64,000 bases of DNA from Ceratothoa steindachneri (GCA_963969495.1 OZ018326.1:1010631-1074630), one strand, 5' to 3'. Shown: positions 43,693 to 61,507, counted from the stretch's first letter. Translations and numbers: made by a program. Notes: generated by a model from the sequence alone, not told the origin.

Positions 43693-43733
<41 letters not shown>
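43693..43733. repeat. (GA)n tract between copies 9 and 10
   Basis: GA repeats with two AAG interruptions. The 5' end of full-length copy 9 and the 3' end of copy 10 both meet it. Confidence 0.95.
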
Positions 43734-45971
<2,238 letters not shown>

Positions 45972-45988
45972 GAGAGAGAGAGAGAGAG
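45972..45988. repeat. short (GA)n tract between copies 11 and 12
   Basis: Seventeen bases of GA separate two CR1 copies. It is the shortest spacer in the series. Confidence 0.9.
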
Positions 45989-46789
45989 TCACAAAGAATA
46001 CAAGGAATAGGAGTACCTCAAAGGAAATTGCTGACTACACCGTGGAGGTATTATTTTTGGAAAGCCCTTACTTATAGCATAATAGAAAGTATAGCACAGA
46101 GGAAGGGTCTCCCCGCCCACCTCTCCCACCCGTATTTGCGGGCCAGACAGCTAAAAACGATACCTGAATGTGCTTAAAAAGAACACAAATAGGAAATTTT
46201 AAAAAAAAGTTGAAACCTATCTACTTTACTCAGATCTATAATCTATACTAAGGTGGTACCATCTAGGTTAGGGTGTAGATTATCTTGTCAGGTCGAGATT
46301 TGAACTGTTCGACTGACGAACTGTTCACCACTTCTGGTGGAAGAAGCTTCCACGTTCCTCAGATTTTGTACAAGAAGAAGTTTCCGCAATACTAGTATGA
46401 AATTGTGGTAATTACAGTTTGTAACCGTGATTACGTGTAGCATTTGCGTTCAACGTGAACAGCCCCCTGTGATCTACGTTTTCAATTCCTCGCTTTATCT
46501 TAAAAGTTTCAATCAGCTGATCTCTTAACCGGCGCGTCTCCAAAGAGAACATCCCAGTTCTCGTAGCCTATGCTGATAACTTTTATGTCTAAGGAAGGGT
46601 ATGAATTTTATGGCTCTGGCCTGTAACCTTTCCAGTTGTTCAATATCCTTCCTCAGGGTTATGGACCAGAATTGTCCGGCGTATTCAAGGTGTGACCGGG
46701 TTAGAGAGTTGTACAAGGCGAGAACAACTTGCTTATTTCGGAAGCTTAAATGCCTCTTTATGTACCCCCTGCATTCGCCGGGCCCTCTT

Positions 46790-47467
46790 TTACACCTGGA
46801 GGCCCTGCCTGGAGAACTTTAGATTACTGCTGATTAGCACACCTAAATCTTTGTCAAGGTCAGTGGTATCTAGTTGTTTGCCTAGCAAGGAGAAGTTTTT
46901 CCGAGGGTTAGCATGGACGATGTGCATTACCTCGCACTTGTCAAGGTGAAATGGCATTTGCCACCTTTCTGACCACTCGCCTATCCTGAGAAGGCCATTT
47001 TGCAGGCGTTCCCCTACTTCTTGCGAGCTCACACGACCTCCTATCTTGCTATCGTCGGTGAACATGGATATCGAGCATATTAGTTCTTTCTCTATATCAT
47101 TGTTGTAGAAGATGAACAATAGAGGCACATGCACTGAGCCCTGTGGCATCGCGCTACTTAATAGCGTCCATTGCAAAACAATCTCGTTGATCTTTACTCG
47201 TTTCCTCCGTCCCAAGAGCCAGTTTTTTATCCATTCCGCTAACTTGCCGGTAATGCCAAGGGCGCGAACTTTATTTATCAAACTGCGGTGTGGTACCTTA
47301 TCGAAGGCTTTTTGAAAGTCCAGGTATAAGATATCCACAGCTGGACTACGGTCATACTCACTCAAAATACAGTGGAATAATTCGACGAGATTAGTGAGAC
47401 ATGAACGGTTCTTGCGAAATGGGTGCTGGGAATCGAAGATCAGGTTGTGCAACTCTAAGTGCTGCAC
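46790..47467 (-). pseudogene. CR1 reverse transcriptase palm, copy 12
   Basis: A 225-residue open frame: HNLIFDSQHPFRKNRSCLTN, ILYLDFQKAFDKVPHRSLIN (motif A intact), SSAMPQGSVHVPLLFIFYNN (motif B altered, GVPQG to AMPQG), SISMFTDDSKIGGR (motif C FTDD, both Asp kept), WQMPFHLDKCEVMHIVHANP, LDKDLGVLISSNLKFSRQ. The fingers lie upstream in other frames (47641-47898). Among the CR1 copies this palm is the most continuous, yet motif B is probably damaged. Confidence 0.9.
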
Positions 47468-47640
47468 TATACGGCCTGCGATTATTCCATGGGGTAGTTT
47501 GCCTGCGATGGATGTCAGACTAATAGGGTGCTAATTAACCGGGAATTCGCGGTCCACCTTTTTATAGATGGTACTTACGTCTGCTATTCTCCAGTTTTCC
47601 GGCACCTCTCTCATTTTCAATGATCGGTTAAAAATGGTGG

Positions 47641-48212
47641 CTAGCTAAGGAGCGATCTCTTCACTAACTTCTCGGAGGACTCTAGGAAGAAAGCCATCCG
47701 GACCTGGAGTCTTATCGGGTTAAGGTTTGTTAGTCTGGCTACTACTTCGTTACTCTCTGAAACTATTTCAGATAGGTTTTTGCCCTCTTCGAGATGAACC
47801 CTCGACCTTGGAGCTGTACCGTCAACTTCCCTCGTAAATACGGAGGCGAAGTAGCCGTTCAACACGTTGGCGATGTTTGGTTCTGACTTCCGTAACACGC
47901 CATTGTCATCTCTCAGCTCTCCTATGCTATGGCGAATCGGCTTGCGATATTGACATGCAGGAAGAATTCTTTTGAAGTCTCTTTAGAGAGTGAGGCAACC
48001 CGAACTTCTTCGCTGCACTTAGCTCTATGCACCAGCGCATTAACTTGCCTACACTTTTCCGTGTATTGAAGAAGCTTTTCTTCATTATGGTTCGCTCTCC
48101 AGTTATTGTACTCCGATTTGCTGTTCCTTATCACTGCGGCGATGCCTCGATTTAACCATCTCGATTTCGATTGGAGGCTTGTCTTTCCTCCTTCTGCTGG
48201 GTAAAAACGCAA
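47641..48212 (-). pseudogene. CR1 linker and RT start, copy 12
   Basis: 47922-48212 gives WLNRGIAAVIRNSKSEYNNW, YTEKCRQVNALVHRAKCSEE, ETSKEFFLHVNI. 47641-47898 gives VLNGYFASVFTREVDGTAPR and VSESNEVVARLTNLN. These are the linker and first finger blocks. Frames change twice. Confidence 0.8.
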
Positions 48213-48329
48213 ACTGTTAGGTCATAAATTTTTCTTTAAATGCCAACCATTTGTCCGAGCCTCATACTCCGCTTGCGGGCCTAAGCCAAGCTATCAGATC
48301 CCGAAAATCCACAAATTCGTGCATTGGAA

Positions 48330-48572
48330 TTAGGGTATAAAGATAGCGATGTGAGAGCATCTCTCACATGGAATGTGGATGGAAGCCGTGACTGTGCGGT
48401 GATCACTCCCGCCCAGACACTCTCCCATGTTAAGTCCGGATACCATATCGTCCTCGGTGGTTAACACCAAATCTAACATGTTTTCACCCCTCGTTGGCCA
48501 GATCTCACATTGCACTAGACAGCGGGGAAACAGTTCCGGACCTATACCAAAACTCCGCCGCCCACTCGACAA
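48330..48572 (-). pseudogene. CR1 endonuclease fragment, copy 12
   Basis: PTRGENMLDLVLTTEDDMVS, then GLNMGECLGGSDHRTVTASI. The LDLVLT and SDH motifs are readable. A deletion joins an upstream segment (RRSFGIGPELFPRCLVQCEI) directly to PTRGEN, so the GDFN block is lost. Confidence 0.8.
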
Positions 48573-48620
48573 GGTTGGTCACGGTGGAACATTGTATAAC
48601 CGGGGATCGCAATCTCACCC

Positions 48621-48650
48621 AAGAGAGAGAGAGAGAGAGACAGACAGAGA
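48621..48650. repeat. (GA)n tract between copies 12 and 13
   Basis: About 30 bp of GA with GACA variants. Confidence 0.95.
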
Positions 48651-48960
48651 GAGTAACAAGGAGTAACGAGGAGTAAAAAGGAAAGAGAGTACCCTAGGAG
48701 ACCTTACGGTCCATTCAAAGAGGGTACCTTTGGACTAGCGGTCGAGCGGGCACATCTCTGCTCAAATGCTTTACGTCGTTAAACGGCCACTTTTCAAGAC
48801 CCTGTCTAGTCTCGACTTGAACTGATTAACAGATTCACTATTGACAACTTCCCCTAGAAGTGCGTTCCAACTACTGCAGATACTGTACGTGAAAAATTTA
48901 CAACACATAACGCGGTTGTAACGCTTCATTCAGTTCAAGTTTAAAGCCGTGATTTCTTGT

Positions 48961-49293
48961 TCAGCTCTCAAGTGTGAAAATATCCCTGTAGTCAACATTG
49001 TCGAACCCTCGAAGTATTTTGAAAACTTTGATGAGCTGACCACGCAGTCTACGGGTTTCCAACGAGAACAGATCTAATTCCCTTAATCTATCTTCATAAC
49101 TTTTATGTCTGATATAGGGAATGTGTTTGGTTGCCCTGGCTTGCACGCGTTCCAATCTCGTGATGTCCTTTTTAAATGAAGGACTCCAAAATTGTACGGC
49201 ATACTCCAGGTGCGGTAGGACAGGTAAGTTGTACAAACACAGTACAATCTCCTTGTTCCGATATCCAAACTGGCGCTTTATGTAGCCTAGCAT
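48961..49293 (-). pseudogene. CR1 ORF2 C-terminal domain, copy 13
   Basis: A 110-residue open frame: MLGYIKRQFGYRNKEIVLCL, LEYAVQFWSPSFKKDITRLE, SYEDRLRELDLFSLETRRLR and LIKVFKILRGFDNVDYRDIF. It lies downstream of the piggyBac insertion in LINE sense, so it was separated from its RT palm. Confidence 0.9.
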
Positions 49294-49406
49294 CCTTTGG
49301 GCCTTTTTTTCGCCTCAATGCACCATTTCGGGAACTTGAGGTCACTAGTGATTGTCACACCCAAGCCCTTCTTACTCTCGGTGGATTCAATAACAGTCCC
49401 CTTAAC

Positions 49407-51819
49407 CCTTACGATACCAAGAGCCTCATAAGAGGCTGGGCGTCAAAATACCCAGCGACTCAATTGAGTCTGGCATGTTTTTTAGGCCTAAGAATCTTCC
49501 TTTAGTTTGGGTAACGGTAAATTTACTTTCTCTTTTGAATTATATATGGAGTATTTCTTTTAGTTTAGTCTTTCTAAGATAGTTGTAGATATCATACACA
49601 TTTTTAAATTGTGGTAATTAGTGTTTTCATATTAATTAAAAAATGGCTAACCCTTCTGAAATTTTTGATATCTACTATGAACTTGATTCTGATTTGGAAC
49701 TAACAGACAGTGATTCTAACAGTTCAAACTCATCCGATGACGAATTAGAGCCAATTATTCCTGTAAAATCAACAAATTGATGAAACGTGGCAACGCTGTC
49801 TTGATTTCTCAACCCCAAATATCATATGTCATGACTCTCATTCGGGAATTCAAGCGCACATGGGTTTTAAATCGGAAATTAAACCTCGCACATATTTTGA
49901 AGCATTTTTTAATCATGAAATCGTAGCAGATATATGCATGGAAACAAATCGCTATTATGAACAAAGTTCAGAAATACCATTCTCCCCTTCATCTACCGCT
50001 CATAGATGGAGGAATTTAACGGTAAGCGAGCTTTACGTTTTTATTGGCCTTATCCTACTAATGGCTCATGTGAGAAAATATAAATTAGCTGACTACTGGT
50101 CAACTGATGCCTTTATTGAAACTTCTATTTTCAAGAAATTTATGTCAAGTAATAGACATCAGTTAATCTTAAGGTTTCTTCACTTTGCAGACAACTCGGT
50201 TGGAGGGATAACAGGGACAATGTGGAAAATAGGACGTTTTTTTCATTCATTGAAAGACAAATTCCAAAGGGCATTTGTCCCCTTCCTAAAAACTAGTGAT
50301 AGACGAATCCCTCGTTTTATTCAAGGGTCGTCTGTCATTCAAACAATACATCCCTTCGAAAAGACATCGCTTTGGCCTCAAGCTTTTTGTTTTGTGCGAT
50401 TGTGAGACGGGAATAATATTAGATGTGTTACTTTACAAAGGAAAAACCACAGATATTATTCATAATGATCCATTAGGAATATCGGGGGCAATTGTGAAAA
50501 GACTGATTGAACCATATTTAAGATTAGGGCATATTTTATATACAGAAAATTGGTACACAAGCCCTTCTTTGTGCTCTTACCTTCTTGATCAGAATACGGG
50601 GCTTTGTGGGACAGTTAAAAGCAACCACAAAAATATGCCTAAGTTAGACAAGGCAGTAACTAAAGGTACCATTGAACTACACAAAAAAATGGAATGTTTG
50701 CATTTCGATGGGTCGATAAGCGTGAGGTTTGATTATTACCTCCGTACACAAATGCAAATAAGTAAACTCTGGGCAAATAAATCATAGAACAGAAGAAAAA
50801 ATAAAAAAACCGGATGCAATCATGGATTATAATATAAATATGCGTTTAATTGACAAATCAGATATGATGATCAGTTCTGTTGAATGTCTTAGAAAATCCA
50901 TCAAATTGTACAAAAAGATTTTTTACCGACTTGTTGATGTGTCCATTCTCAATGCATATAACATGCATTTGAGGAATTCAGATTCTACACAAAAAAGGCT
51001 TTCTTTCAGAGAATTTTCAATGGAAGTAATAAAACAATTTTGCCAGACATTATTCTGGTGCTTCAAACCAAATGTGTACTCGGCCCTCAGAAAATTCCTT
51101 TGATAGACTACAAGGAATCGGTTTTTCAGAAAAAACATTATATCGCTTCAATGCCAAATGTAGGCGAACGGAAATCGGCTCAAAGACAATGTTATGCTTG
51201 TGCTAAAAAACATAGTAGAAAACGAACAAAATTATGGTGCAAGCATTGTCAATTGCCACTGTGTATGGAGCCCTGCTTTTCTGAATACCATACAATCCAA
51301 GAGATGTGAAAACTAACCATGTATAAGCAGTGTGTGTATATTTGTGTACATCCATAAATACATACTAAATTTTATACTTTAACCCTAAAAAAACTAAAAA
51401 GTAGAACGGCTATTAAATTTTCGTTCAATTATCTGTGAACTTATTGAAAAAATTCTTTAGTTATAAAAGACTTGTTTTATGTACATTACTGCGTTCAAAT
51501 TCTAAAGGAATGTCTGCAGTGAGTGAGATCTCGTTCAGTGTAACCTACTTGGTGGGAGATTGGGGGAGAGAAGACGAAAAACAATGCGTTGTTTTCAAAT
51601 GTTACCACGAACAAAAACGAGGCCATTTAAAGGATGATTTAAAGCTCATCTTGTAATTCAATTTTAGAAAGAGAGGTAAGATAAATATTTACATATTTTA
51701 TCTATTCTTTATTACTAAAATGTTTTTTTTCAAAGAAGTTAATTTTAAATGAGTTTTTAAAATAAAAAAAATTGGGTAATGAACGAGGTTCGAGTTTTCA
51801 AGGCGTGGTATTTGAAGGG
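49407..51819 (+). mobile_element. piggyBac-family DNA transposon, complete outline
   Basis: 2413 bp between TTAA (49403-49406) and TTAG (51820-51823, a mutated TTAA). Terminal inverted repeats: CCCTTACGATACC at the left, and CCCTTCAAATACC on the opposite strand at the right, 10 of 13 identical. The left subterminal part holds two palindromes, AGCCTC-ATAA-GAGGCT (49423-49438) and GACTCAATTGAGTC (49457-49470). One transposase gene, broken. It is inserted in CR1 copy 13, and the flanks rejoin exactly. Confidence 0.92.
49643..51309 (+). pseudogene. piggyBac transposase, four frame breaks
   Basis: Start MANPSEIFDIYYELDSD with an acidic, Ser-rich N-terminus (frame lost near 49777), then TWQRCLDFSTPN, RTYFEAFFNHEIVADICMET, LYVFIGLILLMAHVRKYKLA and FKKFMSSNRHQLILRFLHFA. 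After a frame shift near 50293 comes MIDESLVLFKGRLSFKQYIP (first catalytic Asp present), GLKLFVLCDCETGI and YTENWYTSPSLCSYLL, where TDNWYTS is expected, so the second catalytic Asp reads Glu. A further break near 50787, then DYNINMRLIDKSDMM (third Asp region), and after a break near 51040 a Cys-rich C-terminus (QCYACAKK, LWCKHCQLPLCMEPCF) used by the family for DNA binding. The stop after QEM at 51309 is the natural end. Not active. Confidence 0.92.
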
Positions 51820-51823
51820 TTAG

Positions 51824-53166
51824 GATATACTAAGATTGGGGGTTTTGGTGGCGAATATGCATCGCTTTTCATTTGTTCACGTTAAAAGGCATTTGCCAGG
51901 TTTTCGACCACTCCCCAATCCTCGGAAGATCTTCTTGGAGTCAGGCAGGATTTCAATCCTTTGCAACGTTCATAACAAGCTTGGTATCGTCTGCAAATTT
52001 GTAAATCTTGGCAACCATGTCACCGTCCATGTCGTTGACGTAGATAATGAATATGAGTGGTCTCAGGACAGATCTTTGAGGCACCCCGCTAGTAACGGGC
52101 ACCCACTCAGAAGCCTATCCATTCACCACCACCTGTTGCCGTATTCCATTTAGCTAGTTCTCTATACAACTTGCTACTATGCGTCTATGCCAAGCGCTCA
52201 CACTTTCCAGAGAAGTCAGCGGTGTGGTACCTTATCAAAGGCTTTCTGAAAGTCTAAGTAGACCACATCCATTGCTTTGTCCCGATGGAGCTCACTGAAG
52301 ACGAAGTGGAAGAATTCCACAAGGTTCGTCTGGCATGACCGTTGCCTTCGGAAGCCGTGCTGGGAACTCCTCAGTAGCAGGTTTGACTCTAAATACGACG
52401 TCATTTTGTCCACCATCATGCTTTTTATGAGTTTACCGACTATCGAAGTCAGACTGATAGGTCGGTAGTTAGACGGTTGGCTACGGTCTTCTTTCTTGAA
52501 GATAGGAGTCACCTCCGCTTCACGCCAGTCTCTAGGAACGCATTCGGTCCGGATTGACATGTTTAAGATTGCGCTCAGGTGTCTTGATACTTGATCGCGC
52601 ACTTCTTTCAACACTTTGGGTAGAAACCCATTTGGGCCAGGTAACTTATTCGTCATTAGGTTAATGATCTTCTTTTCTATTTCTCCTTTGGTGAAGTCCA
52701 TATCCACCAAGTTTTTCCCCGAGTAGGAATCCGTTGGCTGGGGGATGGGACCACACTCTTCCGTAAACACTGGAGAGAAGTAGTCGTTGAGGAGGTTAGC
52801 ATTTTCTGCATGTGAGTGTTTTAATTTCCCCTCCTCATTTCTCAAAGGGCCACTCGTTCGACGGATTGGTTTACGGCTGTTTACATATCCAAAAAACTCC
52901 TTGGGATTCTCTTTACAGAGTCTCGCCACTCGGAGTTCCTCAGACCGCTTAGCTGCCCTTATGCTGGACTTCACTCTCCTGGATAGCCTCCGGTATTCGT
53001 CAAATTCACCCAAGATCTTTGATTGCCGGTACACATTTCTCTTCTCCCTAAGCAGTTGGCCGTTTTCTCGATTAAACCACTTTGGTTGAACAGAAGACCG
53101 ACGGGAGCATTTCAGAATGATAAAGGCGATTGAAGACTCATGAATGTGCTTTTGAAACTGTTCCAC
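51824..53166 (-). pseudogene. CR1 reverse transcriptase and linker, copy 13
   Basis: A 316-residue open frame (52216-53166) runs from the linker (NGQLLREKRNVYRQSKI, RLCKENPKEFFGYVNSRKPI) through LNDYFSPVFTEECG, KLPGPNGFLPKVLKEVRDQV, NYRPISLTSIVGKLIKSMMV, SSQHGFRRQRSCQTNLVEFF to VVYLDFQKAFDKVPHR (motif A). An in-frame stop follows PHR. Below it, readable in pieces, are TSGVPQRSVLRPLIFIIYVN (motif B) and KFADDTKLV at 51985-51996 (motif C intact). piggyBac cuts the ORF shortly after. This is the longest intact LINE frame in the window. Confidence 0.92.
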
Positions 53167-53920
53167 GAGTCTTCAACAGCATCCTTCACTTCTAGCCTCG
53201 CCTCAGTCATTCCAGCACAAAAACCTGCAAAGTCTGCTCTTCTAAAATCAAGTTTCCTCGATTTATTAGTTGCAGGCCCTGCGTTCGGGACTTTGACTAC
53301 AAATCTAATTAGTCGGTGGTCACTGACACCGAGCTTGTCGCCAACAGAAAGTTCCTCAACGATGTCATCCTCAGAGGTGAAAACCAAGTCAAGGATATTG
53401 TCTCCTCTCGTTGGCTCTCTCACCCATTGACTCAGGAACTCTTTGTTCGCGAACTCCAAGAGTAGTGCGTTCTCGCCACCGGGGTCTCTGGTTTCCCAGT
53501 CAACTTGTGAGTTGAAATCCCCCATGACGACACACACTGTCTTTTACAAGTTCGCCCAACAGCTGGTACAGACTCCTGTTCTGTTCTAAGAGTTGGTCAG
53601 GTGGTCTGTAAAGCACCAGGGTCCTGTATCTGGCAGGACCTATCTCTAGGTCAACACCTAGTAGTTCATGGTCGGATACGATGTTGCAATGCGTCGAGTT
53701 TATATTATCCTTGACATACAACATCGCAGCGCCACCCTCTCTGTCTGGCCTATCTTTCAGTAAGAGCTGGTAACCGGGAATCGTGAATTCACGTCCAAAA
53801 TCTCGGCTTGAGGTTTTTATCCACGACTCCGTTATTGCCACCATCTCAGGTTCTTCTGTTGCTGCGAGGCCACGAAGTTCACGTAACTTGTTTCTGATAG
53901 ACCTCGCATTAAATAAAAGA
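53112..53920 (-). pseudogene. CR1 endonuclease, copy 13
   Basis: The frame opens near the ORF1 stop and reads LLLFNARSIRNKLRELRG, PEMVAITESWIKTSSRDFGR (NAR and TESW blocks), FTIPGYQLLLKDRPDREGGA and LVLYRPPDQ. A frameshift near 53530 is followed by VVMGDFNSQVDWETRD, FLSQWVREPTRGDNILDLVF and KLGVSDHRLIRFVVKV. All catalytic blocks (TE, GDFN, LDLVF, SDH) are intact. The ORF2 frame runs through the ORF1 stop, so ORF1 and ORF2 overlap or abut. Confidence 0.9.
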
Positions 53921-53951
53921 AGTTTAAGGGAGTTGCCGACTGTAGGACTCC

Positions 53952-55060
53952 CTACGATCTCCTGTTTTCCGCTTTGTTTCTCTGTGGCGGGGTCACTTCC
54001 CTCTTTGTGATCTCAGAAAAGGTCGTTCCTGGAGTAACACGGGTGTACTGGCGTAGGTCCTCCTTTACTCGGGGCCTGAAACATCTTTGGGTCCGCTCCA
54101 CAACATCCTGGATCATGTTCGCGAGTACAACTTTCCCTTTAAAGGAAAGATGCACTCCGTCCGTTTTGTACAGGTTATTTCTACCATAAAAGGGGCTGTA
54201 GGGGTCTAGCATGGACCTCGTCTTGGGAGTATCCCGACCATACACGTCTGCCGGTATTCAGCAAACAGTCGCTTACTCATCCCATAACCGTGGTGAGAAT
54301 CTTCCCGCTGGCGCCTACTTCACCTCCCCGTAGGTAGAGATCGTTGCTACTTGCCATGAGGGCAACTACTGAGTTCTCGGCGATCTGAGATTTCTCAGCC
54401 TCCACCCTTATTTCTCCGTTCCTCTTTTCTGGAAAGCAGCTTACCTTCACACTGATGCGAAGGCAGGCAGCAAGCAAGGGTTGTAGATCCCGCGCTTGGG
54501 AGTCACCGATCACGATGACCCTCGCGCATTTGGGTTCAGGGGACAGAGGCTTCCCTTTCAGTATTGGGATCTTTCGATTCCTTTTTCCTCCCCACTTCTT
54601 TGTTTTTTTCTTCTCCTCTTTCTTCTTTTTTTTTTCTTCCGTTTTTACTTTCTCTTCTGTTTTATCTACTGTTTTTCCTTTCTTACTCTTCCTTTTCTTC
54701 TTTTTGATGCCCTGAGTAACACCAGCAGTAGCTGGCTCTGGGACATCGGATGGATAGCCTGTCTCTATCGACGCGGTGCTTGAGGGCTGAACAGAGGAGG
54801 CATCCGGATGACCTTTGATTGGCCCTTGTGGCTTTTGTCATTCAGGAAATTATGTTATGTTATGTTATCCACGTGGTTGGGAGTTTCTTTTTGCTCTTGC
54901 TGTACCCTGGTACCTTGGTATTTGCACGGACGCAGTCCGTGCAAATACTTCCTGGGTGGCATTTTGAGAAACACCTCTCCGGAAAATCTACGCACCACGG
55001 CATGTCGAGCAAATATATTTTAACGCACCAGGTCCTTTCTTTCCAGTCATGCTGAACACT
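53952..55060 (-). pseudogene. CR1 ORF1: Cys-rich finger, basic linker, SGNH esterase, copy 13
   Basis: From ~55060: MTGKKGPGALKYICSTC (start of the Cys-rich, PHD-like part, several frames), a Lys/Glu-rich linker (KKKRKSKKGKTVDKTEEK near 54650-54715), then the SGNH hydrolase blocks: VIGDSQARDLQPLL (GDS, Ser at 54499-54501), ALMASSNDLYLRGG (Asn of the GxND-type block) and, after a break at ~54277, NNLYKTDGVHLSFKG (catalytic Asp 54159-54161 and His 54150-54152). All four SGNH residues seem present, unlike copy 9. An esterase in ORF1 is known for CR1-type LINEs. Confidence 0.82.
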
Positions 55061-55061
55061 T

Positions 55062-55974
55062 TATATCTCCGAATACTTTGTGACCACTTAATAAAAAAGA
55101 AAGAGGTGCTGAGTTCGCCCCGCGTGAGTCGCTCCCGTCTATCCATCGGAGAGATTTCTGATCTTTCAGAAGGCAGGCTCCATGTGCTGCTGTTCGTCGA
55201 ACTATGTCGTCAAACCTCGGCGTGCCGTGTCTCCCGACCAAATAGCACTGACGTTCCCCGAAGGGGCCATCGATTTCTCACCAGGTGAAAAATGGAGCAC
55301 GCCCCGTACTAAACTCCTATTAGTTCCCTTCACGACGGCCAGGATCTCGGAATAGCGTTCAATGGATATCCCGCCACACCAAGAGACTCGACCCAAGGCT
55401 TTTTATTGGCCTGGCAACCAACCTTGGAACAAAGGGCCATCACCTCGGACCGATGCTACTAGAGGCACCCGTCAACGGTCACTGGGGTTTGTCAATAATT
55501 ACGCGCCAGGGAAGGGGTTAACGAGGCACTACCCTCATCCTATTCATCGTGCCCCAATTCCTAGGACACCTCTAGTCCTAGTCTCTCGCAACCAGTGAGC
55601 GTCGATTGGCGTTGTTTATAGAGGTTCCAAAGCCTCTTGTCTGACGCATGAGATAGCTGCCAGGTCCTTATATTGAGAAAGATGGAAAAAAGGTTGAGAA
55701 TGACTTGATATTAGTAAGGTTTTGTTTTTTAGTTTTTTTTCTTTTTATATAATAAGTGGAAGATATAGCATAAAAGTGAAAAAGGAGAAGGATAGAGTAG
55801 GAAAAAAAGAATGAAGCACTTACTCTGGAACCTCGTTTCCGACCAAATCGACCTGGAAAGCACCACAAGGGGTACCCAAAAGAGAGGTACCCCCGCCGAC
55901 ATAGCTCGAAAAGTCAAAGGTACACACAATCTCTCTTCCCGCGACAACGGGGCGTCATCTTTGCCTCTACTTGA
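55062..55974 (-). other. CR1 5' untranslated region, copy 13
   Basis: Aligns with 42880-43692 (copy 9). Contains a ~180-bp AT-rich stretch (about 55640-55805) that is shorter in copy 9. No conserved reading frame. The 5' boundary is where ctacttgagagag passes into the (GA)n array. Confidence 0.65.
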
Positions 55975-58119
<2,145 letters not shown>

Positions 58120-58330
58120 CAATTCAATTTGTAAACATATTTAATAACTCACTTTCTACTAATCGATTAGGTAGATTAGTGTTTACTAATTTGAATCAAT
58201 TTTGACGTTGCTTTGGATTAAGCCCATAAGATTTTTTAATAGTTCGATACTTCTTCACGTAATTTTCACCATTCCACAGATAGTTGGTACAAGGACTGAA
58301 GTCTTTCCTGGTACCATTTATTTAAAAGCT
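58120..58330 (-). mobile_element. CR1-like 3' relic (copy 14)
   Basis: Minus-strand words correspond to the CR1 C-terminus of copies 1, 3 and 6 (the stretches around tcaatt.tgtaaacatatttaataa, actttctac and gactgaagtctttcctggtac). Strongly diverged, with no frame. Confidence 0.5.
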
Positions 58331-58830
58331 AAGTAATTATTTTAAATCCTTAATGTTCTCATTTATAGATGCACCGTAAAGTTACAGGGAGATTCATAAA
58401 TGGTGCAAAAGACGACTGGAAAGAGAGAAAGTAGTTTCTCCTGAGTCAAGATGACTTACTGCTCCTCCCGGTTTCAGTTGTAGCAGTGAGATCATTCCTC
58501 CTTCATCAGCTTCACCCTTACGGAAAGCAAATAAACAAGTTTAGATTGCCTACGATACAACCTTTCGGTACCGATAGGTATAAATGGAAAAGATTATGTT
58601 TAATTAGCCCACAATGCTTGTATTTTGCAAGGAATTAAAAAGTTTGTCTTAAACAAACTTTTAAACTTACTTATCTTTCAAAAGCATAAAAAAGAAAAAA
58701 ATGGGGCGCAATTACTATATTACTATTTAGGTTGGTTTGCATATGAAGAATAAGTCTATAAATCAAATACATTTATTTCTCGCAAATATATCTTCTAAAT
58801 ATTATTCGGTGAACAAGAGATTATATACAC
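58331..58830. other. AT-rich spacer, no gene
   Basis: Nothing recognised on either strand. Confidence 0.4.
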
Positions 58831-58831
58831 A

Positions 58832-60277
<1,446 letters not shown>

Positions 60278-60370
60278 TATATCGAAGCTTCACTTAAAAC
60301 CTTATAAATATCAGAAGGTGCGAAATGTCCATTTTTACAGTTTTTTAACTGGTCTTATACTTATGATTAG

Positions 60371-61436
<1,066 letters not shown>

Positions 61437-61507
<71 letters not shown>

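Larger units (their letters stand above)
45989..48620 (-). mobile_element. CR1-like LINE, 5'-truncated (copy 12)
   Basis: Minus strand: endonuclease remnant (48572-48330), linker (48212-47922), RT start (47898-47641), RT (47467-46790), thumb (46716-46525), then a 3' UTR with hairpin CCCG...CGGG (46129-46142) and terminus gtcacaaagaatacaagga (plus) on (GA)n. The 5' end is cut inside the endonuclease near 48620, at the (GA)n of copy 13. Same subfamily as copy 4. Confidence 0.9.
48651..55974 (-). mobile_element. CR1-like LINE, full length, interrupted by piggyBac (copy 13)
   Basis: Without the 49407-51819 insertion plus one 4-bp TTAG copy, the element is about 4.9 kb. From 5' to 3' on the minus strand: 5' UTR (55974-55062), ORF1 (~55060-53952), ORF2 endonuclease (53920-53112), linker/RT (53166-52216), RT palm (to ~51820, and on past the insertion), thumb and C-terminus (49293-48961), 3' UTR with hairpin GACC-TTAC-GGTC (48700-48711), and three tandem ~10-bp words (taacaaggag, taacgaggag, taaaaaggaa, plus) on (GA)n. 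The 5' end lies on another (GA)n array. Same subfamily as copy 9. Confidence 0.92.

Noticed and set aside
49407..51819. Domesticated piggyBac-derived host gene
   Set aside because: Complete terminal repeats, target duplications and several frame breaks point to a dead transposon.
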